From: an uncultured Flavobacterium sp.
GTDB lineage: Bacteria; Bacteroidota; Bacteroidia; Flavobacteriales; Flavobacteriaceae
Length of the DNA: 9,300 nucleotides
Reading direction: 5' to 3'
Assembly (NCBI GenBank): GCA_946480635.1
Contig: CAMLKV010000066.1
Span: 1-9,300, forward strand
The position numbers were made by a program, and so were the translations under genes. Below are positions 5,151-9,300 of this stretch, one piece after another. Positions within the stretch are counted from its first letter, which is position 1. The number at the start of each line of letters is the position of its first letter. The notes beneath the pieces are model-generated. The model saw only the letters and a program-made list of their open reading frames with translations, made no database searches and was not told the DNA's origin.

Positions 5151-8100
5151 AGATCTGCTTGAGCATCGTACATTTGATCTTTACTGTTTGTTGCTCCATC
5201 GACATAGGCTATTAGAGTTGAATTACTTGCAGTTGGAGAAACTAAATCTAGCCAAATTCTACCTTCAGGATTAGTATTTGTGTTTTTGAAAAATTGATCG
5301 TTTCTAAAAGTGTTACTTCTCATTGCATTAGTAAACGTTGCATTTGATGAAGTTGAAGGACTAGTGTGAAGCATCTTAGTTATAAAACTTTGTCCAGCTC
5401 CAATATATCCATCAAATCCATTTTGAGTTTGAGCTCCTGATAAGTTATAAGTTAAATAGTCTGTAACCTCATAGTTATAACCATAATTGTTATAGAATGG
5501 ATCTGGAGCAGCTGCATTAGGAGCAATTCCATGAGTCCAAATTTTTATGAAACCATCTAGATTTGTAGCGTTGGCAGTTAAGAAAGCTTTTGCGTCAATT
5601 GATGAAGGATATGGATTGCCAATTAGATTCCAATTGTCATCATCTTGTGAAGCATTAGTTGGGGAATATGGTGATGCATATGTAGAAGCTGTATTATACG
5701 TTCCTCTAGAAATTGGTGTTGTAATATTACCATTGTTTGGCACTCCTGTAAATGTAGCTGTAAATGTAACAGGTGAATTTAGGGGGGCGTTATTTAGACC
5801 TCTCTCGATATAGCCTTTACCAATAACCATTGTTTCTGTTCCGTTATACCAATTTCCAAAATTTCCAATTCCGTTTCCTGTAACTGTAGGTGTCCATTTG
5901 TAAAGATTTGCATTATTTGAATATGTTGAAATATTAGCAGAGTTGAACCCAAAAACAGGACTTGACCAATACACATAATCACTAAAATCCACGAAAGCAT
6001 TTCTATCCATGTTTATATTACCTATATTGGTTACATTGTTGATTTGAATTAGGTTAGCAGAATTTCTTACATTAAAAATACCTCCTGTGTTAACTGTAAT
6101 TCTATCAGTAATAGTTAAACTAGTTCTGTTAGGAGCAGTTGGAGAAGAAATACTTAAATTTCCGCCATTTTGAACTGTTAAGTTGTGTCCAAGAGCATTG
6201 TAGTTTGCTCCAGATACAATTGCGTTTCTAGGAGCCGTAGGGATAACGACACAGTCAGCTGCTGTAGGAACTCCAGATGGAGACCAGTTTGCAGCAGTAT
6301 TCCAGTCTGTGCTAACAGAGCCATTCCATGTTTTTGCTCCAGTTACTGTTACAGTAATATTGTCTTGGGCGTAGAATAAGCCTCCATCATTACAGAATCT
6401 ATATTCGACTTGTGAGTAGTATGTTGTTGTCGTTGTTGGTTGAACTGCTATAGTGTCCCCAGTTCCAATTTCATTTGCAGCACTAATGCTATTTTGAAAC
6501 CAGTGAACAATAGGAGCATAGTCATCACCAACTGGTACAAAGCGCCAAGCTTCATTAGTAGCTGTCCAGTCAGTGTCTAAACCGTTTCTGCCAGGAGCTA
6601 CCGCGGCTTGAGTTCCAGTAGCATTTTGTATACCTACAATGGCATTATTGCCATTCCATGCGCTTCCGTCTGTATCATCCAATGGTTTGTTTTTTATATA
6701 TACTTCGATTACGTTTGTATTTTCATACAATACCATCATTCCTGTATATAATTTGGTGTTGTCTCCAAATAAAGGTACATTATTGTAAGCTACTACTAGT
6801 GCTCTACAACCACTTGGTAATGTTTTTAATTCCCAACCTACTGTACCTCCTTTAGAAGGGTCAATATCATGAAAAACTCCAAAAATTGAATTTTTAAGTA
6901 AAACACTGTCACTGCTTTGTGGAATATTGTTGCTAAATGCATAACCACTAGATGGATTAGTTCCTGTTAGTGCTATTGTAGTTGGATCAAAAGTAATTAT
7001 ACTGTTAGAGCCAACACGACATTGTGTATATGTGTTTCCCCAAAAACAGAAATTAAAAGGTAGATTAATTACAGGCGACCAAACATCATCAATTCCTACA
7101 CTAATAGGGTTTGCTAAACCAGTAAAAGAACTTGGTGGACTATAAGTTATACGCTCTATCGAGTAACTTGAAGTACTTCCTAATGGAAGATAATTAGCTG
7201 CAAGTGTAGTGACGCTAGAACTTGTACATGTACTTGTTGGAGGAGATGTGGTATAGCTAATTGTGCCATTTAATGGGTCTTGCCATCCAGAATCTGCAGA
7301 AGGACAACCTGTTGCTACATTACTAATTGGACCAAGTTGTGTTGTGAAAGGATCTGAACCTACACTACTATCTACAGCTCCACAGTCTGTAATTACAAAA
7401 ACATAATATGTTGTATAGCTGTTTAAGCCTGAAAATGTAGCAGAAGTTGATGCAGTAGCAGTCCAAGCTCCACCAGGATAAGTTGGAGCTGTTGACGAAG
7501 TACTGATGGCATAATAATAACCTGTTGGAGATCCGAAAGCTGATGGTGTCCATGTAGCACTAGCCGTTGTGCTTCCTGTTTCAACAGCAGTTACTGTTGG
7601 ACGACCACAAGCAGGGGGGGTACAAGCACCATTATATGTTACTGATAGTGCGAATCCAGAATAGTTAACAGAACTGTCAGATGTAAATCTAATAGTGTAA
7701 GTCTGTCCGGGATTACCAACAAAATTTATTGTCCCTGTTCCTCCATAAGTGGCAACAAGTGTACCACCAGTTCCAGAACCTTGATAAATTCTAATAGGAT
7801 CTAATGTACTAGATTCTGTGTTGTAGTTGCCTGTAATCGTAATATATGATTCTGAAGTTGCATTAACGTTTATTACTGTGTATCCATCACTGCTATCAGT
7901 GTAATTTGATGAAGATCCTCCATTGTCATATATCATTATGTTGGTGCCACAAGCAACGGAATTATTTCCTGATGCAGGTACATTTTGTATAGAAGTAGAA
8001 TTAAAGGTTCCGTTAGTCGAAGTTGCCGATTGTCCTGAGGCAGAACAAGTAATGATTAAATGCCATTGTACTACTGTCCCTGCTGGTGAAGGAGCAGTTG

Positions 8101-9300
8101 CAGTATAATTTGAATAAGTTGAAGAAGCAGATCCGACATTAACCCAACCTGCACTATTTGTGTTTGATTGCCATTGGTATGTCATACCTGTAGCGTTTGT
8201 GAAGCCTGAAGCTGAAACAGTATAAGTAGAACCTGGTGCTGCAGTAATGGGATTAATTGTAGTTGTGCCAGCAATTGGTGTCCCCGAGCATGATGGTAAA
8301 GCAGGTACATTTAATGTGTAATCTGCATAGTTCCCATAAGGAGCTGGTCCACATGATGTTAAAGCTCCTAGATAGCTTACACCAAAGCGTACTCTGTAGT
8401 TGCCTGTAGGTTGTCCTGTTGGAATAGTGATAGCACCTGAATATGTCGAAGCATAAGAAGTTGTTGAAAAAATAGTTTCTCCTGCATCAGCAAAATCACC
8501 ATCATTATTCCAGTCTATCCAACAATAAAAATAGTATGTACTTGCTCCAGCGGATCCTAGGTTTACGTTTATTGATGAACCTGAATATTGTGAAAAAGAT
8601 GTTCCTGAATTATTAATGTAAGCTGAATATGAAGAAGCAGTGTAATTTATATTAGTTAACCCTCCTGTTGTTGTAATTGGTGTTAAATAATATGACGTGC
8701 TACTTGTACCACCTGTTGGAGTACAATAGCTTGCACTTGAAGTTGTAAATGTTGCTGTTGATGAATTTGAAGAGAGTCCCGAAGAAGTACAAGACACTAC
8801 TAATCTCCATTGAACGGCAGTTCCAGCTGTGGCTGGTGCAGTTGCACTATAATTAGAATATGTTCCTGAAGCAGAACCCTGATTGGTCCATCCGCTACCT
8901 GTATTGTATTGCCATTGATAAGTAATGTCTGTTCCAGTTGTATATCCAGTTGCAGAAACAACATATGCGCTACTTACTGCTCCAGTCGTTGGAGATACAG
9001 AAACAGTTCCTCCTGTTGGTGTCCCAGAACATGAAACTGCATAAGTAATAATTACTTGTCCATTAGCTCCTGCTCCTCCACTTCTAGAACTTCCTCCGCC
9101 TCTTTCGCCTCCTCCGCCTCCTCCGCCAGGAATTGTTCCATTATTTCCATCTCCGTTACTTACTCCGGCTCCACCTGTAGCTGTTGAATTTCCGCCGTTT
9201 CCACCGTTTCCACCACTTGCGCCATTGGCTCCTGTTGATTCTCCGTTAACACCGTTTTGTCCAGTAGTATTAGTGCTGCCGCCAGTTGCTGTTCCGCCAG
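5123..9300 (-). CDS. Giant multidomain adhesin-like T9SS substrate, central part (5' end outside window)
   Basis: The frame is open from the right edge to a stop at 5123-5125; no start is in the window, so the GTG at 8797 is internal. About 1,390 residues are visible. In order: a Gly/Asn-rich segment ending GANGQVIITY (9040-9300); Ig-like repeat A (8747-9031); a GEVED domain with WIDWNNDGDF (8306-8695); Ig-like repeat B (8000-8290); a CUB-like domain (7631-7951) with LDPIRIYQGSG; an Fn3 domain (7337-7606); a nidogen-like region (about 6488-7306) with IFGVFHDIDPS; a TWNGSVSTDWNTAANW module (6227-6331); then YWSSPV and NLIGNPYPSSIDA motifs typical of flavobacterial surface proteins. Ser, Thr, Gly and Asn dominate. 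It is inferred to be a cell-surface or secreted protein for adhesion or substrate binding. The reading frame breaks at 5147-5150, and the rest with the sorting signal continues at 4564-5150. No catalytic domain is visible. Confidence 0.88.
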   Translation of the reverse strand, partial: GGTATGGSTNTTGQNGVNGESTGANGASGGNGGNGGNSTATGGAGVSNGDGNNGTIPGGGGGGGERGGGSSRSGGAGANGQVIITYAVSCSGTPTGGTVSVSPTTGAVSSAYVVSATGYTTGTDITYQWQYNTGSGWTNQGSASGTYSNYSATAPATAGTAVQWRLVVSCTSSGLSSNSSTATFTTSSASYCTPTGGTSSTSYYLTPITTTGGLTNINYTASSYSAYINNSGTSFSQYSGSSINVNLGSAGASTYYFYCWIDWNNDGDFADAGETIFSTTSYASTYSGAITIPTGQPTGNYRVRFGVSYLGALTSCGPAPYGNYADYTLNVPALPSCSGTPIAGTTTINPITAAPGSTYTVSASGFTNATGMTYQWQSNTNSAGWVNVGSASSTYSNYTATAPSPAGTVVQWHLIITCSASGQSATSTNGTFNSTSIQNVPASGNNSVACGTNIMIYDNGGSSSNYTDSSDGYTVINVNATSESYITITGNYNTESSTLDPIRIYQGSGTGGTLVATYGGTGTINFVGNPGQTYTIRFTSDSSVNYSGFALSVTYNGACTPPACGRPTVTAVETGSTTASATWTPSAFGSPTGYYYAISTSSTAPTYPGGAWTATASTSATFSGLNSYTTYYVFVITDCGAVDSSVGSDPFTTQLGPISNVATGCPSADSGWQDPLNGTISYTTSPPTSTCTSSSVTTLAANYLPLGSTSSYSIERITYSPPSSFTGLANPISVGIDDVWSPVINLPFNFCFWGNTYTQCRVGSNSIITFDPTTIALTGTNPSSGYAFSNNIPQSSDSVLLKNSIFGVFHDIDPSKGGTVGWELKTLPSGCRALVVAYNNVPLFGDNTKLYTGMMVLYENTNVIEVYIKNKPLDDTDGSAWNGNNAIVGIQNATGTQAAVAPGRNGLDTDWTATNEAWRFVPVGDDYAPIVHWFQNSISAANEIGTGDTIAVQPTTTTTYYSQVEYRFCNDGGLFYAQDNITVTVTGAKTWNGSVSTDWNTAANWSPSGVPTAADCVVIPTAPRNAIVSGANYNALGHNLTVQNGGNLSISSPTAPNRTSLTITDRITVNTGGIFNVRNSANLIQINNVTNIGNINMDRNAFVDFSDYVYWSSPVFGFNSANISTYSNNANLYKWTPTVTGNGIGNFGNWYNGTETMVIGKGYIERGLNNAPLNSPVTFTATFTGVPNNGNITTPISRGTYNTASTYASPYSPTNASQDDDNWNLIGNPYPSSIDAKAFLTANATNLDGFIKIWTHGIAPNAAAPDPFYNNYGYNYEVTDYLTYNLSGAQTQNGFDGYIGAGQSFITKMLHTSPSTSSNATFTNAMRSNTFRNDQFFKNTNTNPEGRIWLDLVSPTASNSTLIAYVDGATNSKDQMYDAQADLKANFSRWL
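8000..8290 (-). repeat. Ig-like domain repeat, copy B
   Basis: This unit of about 97 codons begins CSGTP, contains TYQWQ and TYSNYTATAP, and ends SATSTNGTF. It matches copy A at 8747-9031 along its whole length. The paired cysteines at its start and at IITC could form a disulfide. It lies directly after the GEVED domain. Such CSGTP units are frequent in flavobacterial surface proteins. Confidence 0.7.
8747..9031 (-). repeat. Ig-like domain repeat, copy A
   Basis: This unit of 95 codons begins CSGTP, contains TYQWQ and TYSNYTATAP, and ends SSNSSTATF. It lies between the Gly-rich segment and the GEVED domain. It shares well over half of its residues with copy B, and the DNA is also visibly similar, which suggests duplication within the gene. 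Confidence 0.7.
9040..9300 (-). repeat. Gly/Asn-rich low-complexity coding segment
   Basis: Near-continuous Gly, Asn, Ser, Thr and Ala codons run from the right edge to GANGQVIITY. They include NGGNGGNGG and a run of seven glycines followed by ERGGG. Triplet-periodic TCC/GCC/ACC on the plus strand reflects glycine codons. The segment resembles the Gly-rich domains that end in a G-Q/R-V-I-I-T-Y strand. It probably continues beyond the window. Confidence 0.75.

Noticed and set aside
5547..8108. Several short frames on both strands within the adhesin gene
   Set aside because: They are shadows of a long, compositionally consistent coding frame with recognisable domains.
8795..8797. GTG as a start codon for the adhesin
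   Set aside because: The same frame stays open upstream to 9300 and encodes the first part of an Ig-like repeat and a Gly-rich segment, so this codon is internal.
9061..9240. Repeated TCCGCC-type units resembling a small repeat array
   Set aside because: The periodicity is three bases and corresponds to glycine codons; there are no spacers of constant length, so it is not a CRISPR array.

Overview
The window is AT-rich and looks like part of a flavobacterial chromosome (Bacteroidetes, Flavobacterium or a close relative). The support is protein content: a type IX secretion C-terminal domain on a giant adhesin-like protein, lipoproteins of Bacteroidetes-typical DUF families, a DUF5522-type cysteine miniprotein, a Bacteroidetes-style urocanase and the start of a Bacteroidetes-type aromatic amino acid hydroxylase. 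No rRNA, tRNA, CRISPR array, integrase or transposase is visible. All family names rest on recognising sequence patterns, not on a database search.

Layout, left to right. At 1-192 (minus) is the N-terminus of a phenylalanine-4-hydroxylase-like protein, with a Bacteroidetes-type promoter candidate and an overlapping inverted repeat just upstream. At 309-1352 and 1422-1955 (minus) are two lipoproteins, DUF6340-like with TPR-like repeats and DUF4136-like, separated by a rho-independent terminator. At 2035-3817 (minus) is urocanate hydratase (histidine degradation), broken by an out-of-frame internal deletion near 2711-2716. At 3962-4032 is a GC-rich, structured segment that resembles a dispersed flavobacterial intergenic repeat and touches the stop codon of the next gene. 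At 4031-4213 (minus) is a DUF5522-like miniprotein; divergent from it at 4241-4567 (plus) is a small membrane protein with an HExxH motif. From 4564 to the right edge (minus) is one very long secreted multidomain protein: Gly-rich segment, Ig-like repeat, GEVED, second Ig-like repeat, CUB-like, Fn3, nidogen-like region and C-terminal T9SS signal. One frameshift near 5147-5150 splits it.

The genes do not form one operon. There are two amino acid catabolism genes (Phe and His), two envelope lipoproteins and a surface adhesin, with a bidirectional terminator between the adhesin and the HExxH gene that lies inside the latter's coding end. All gaps between genes are shorter than 300 bases. The two broken reading frames within 3 kb mean either real gene decay or sequencing/assembly error, and the sequence alone cannot decide. 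I see no clearly new multi-gene system. The most unusual items are the HExxH miniprotein with its coding-embedded terminator, the structured repeat, and the mosaic adhesin.
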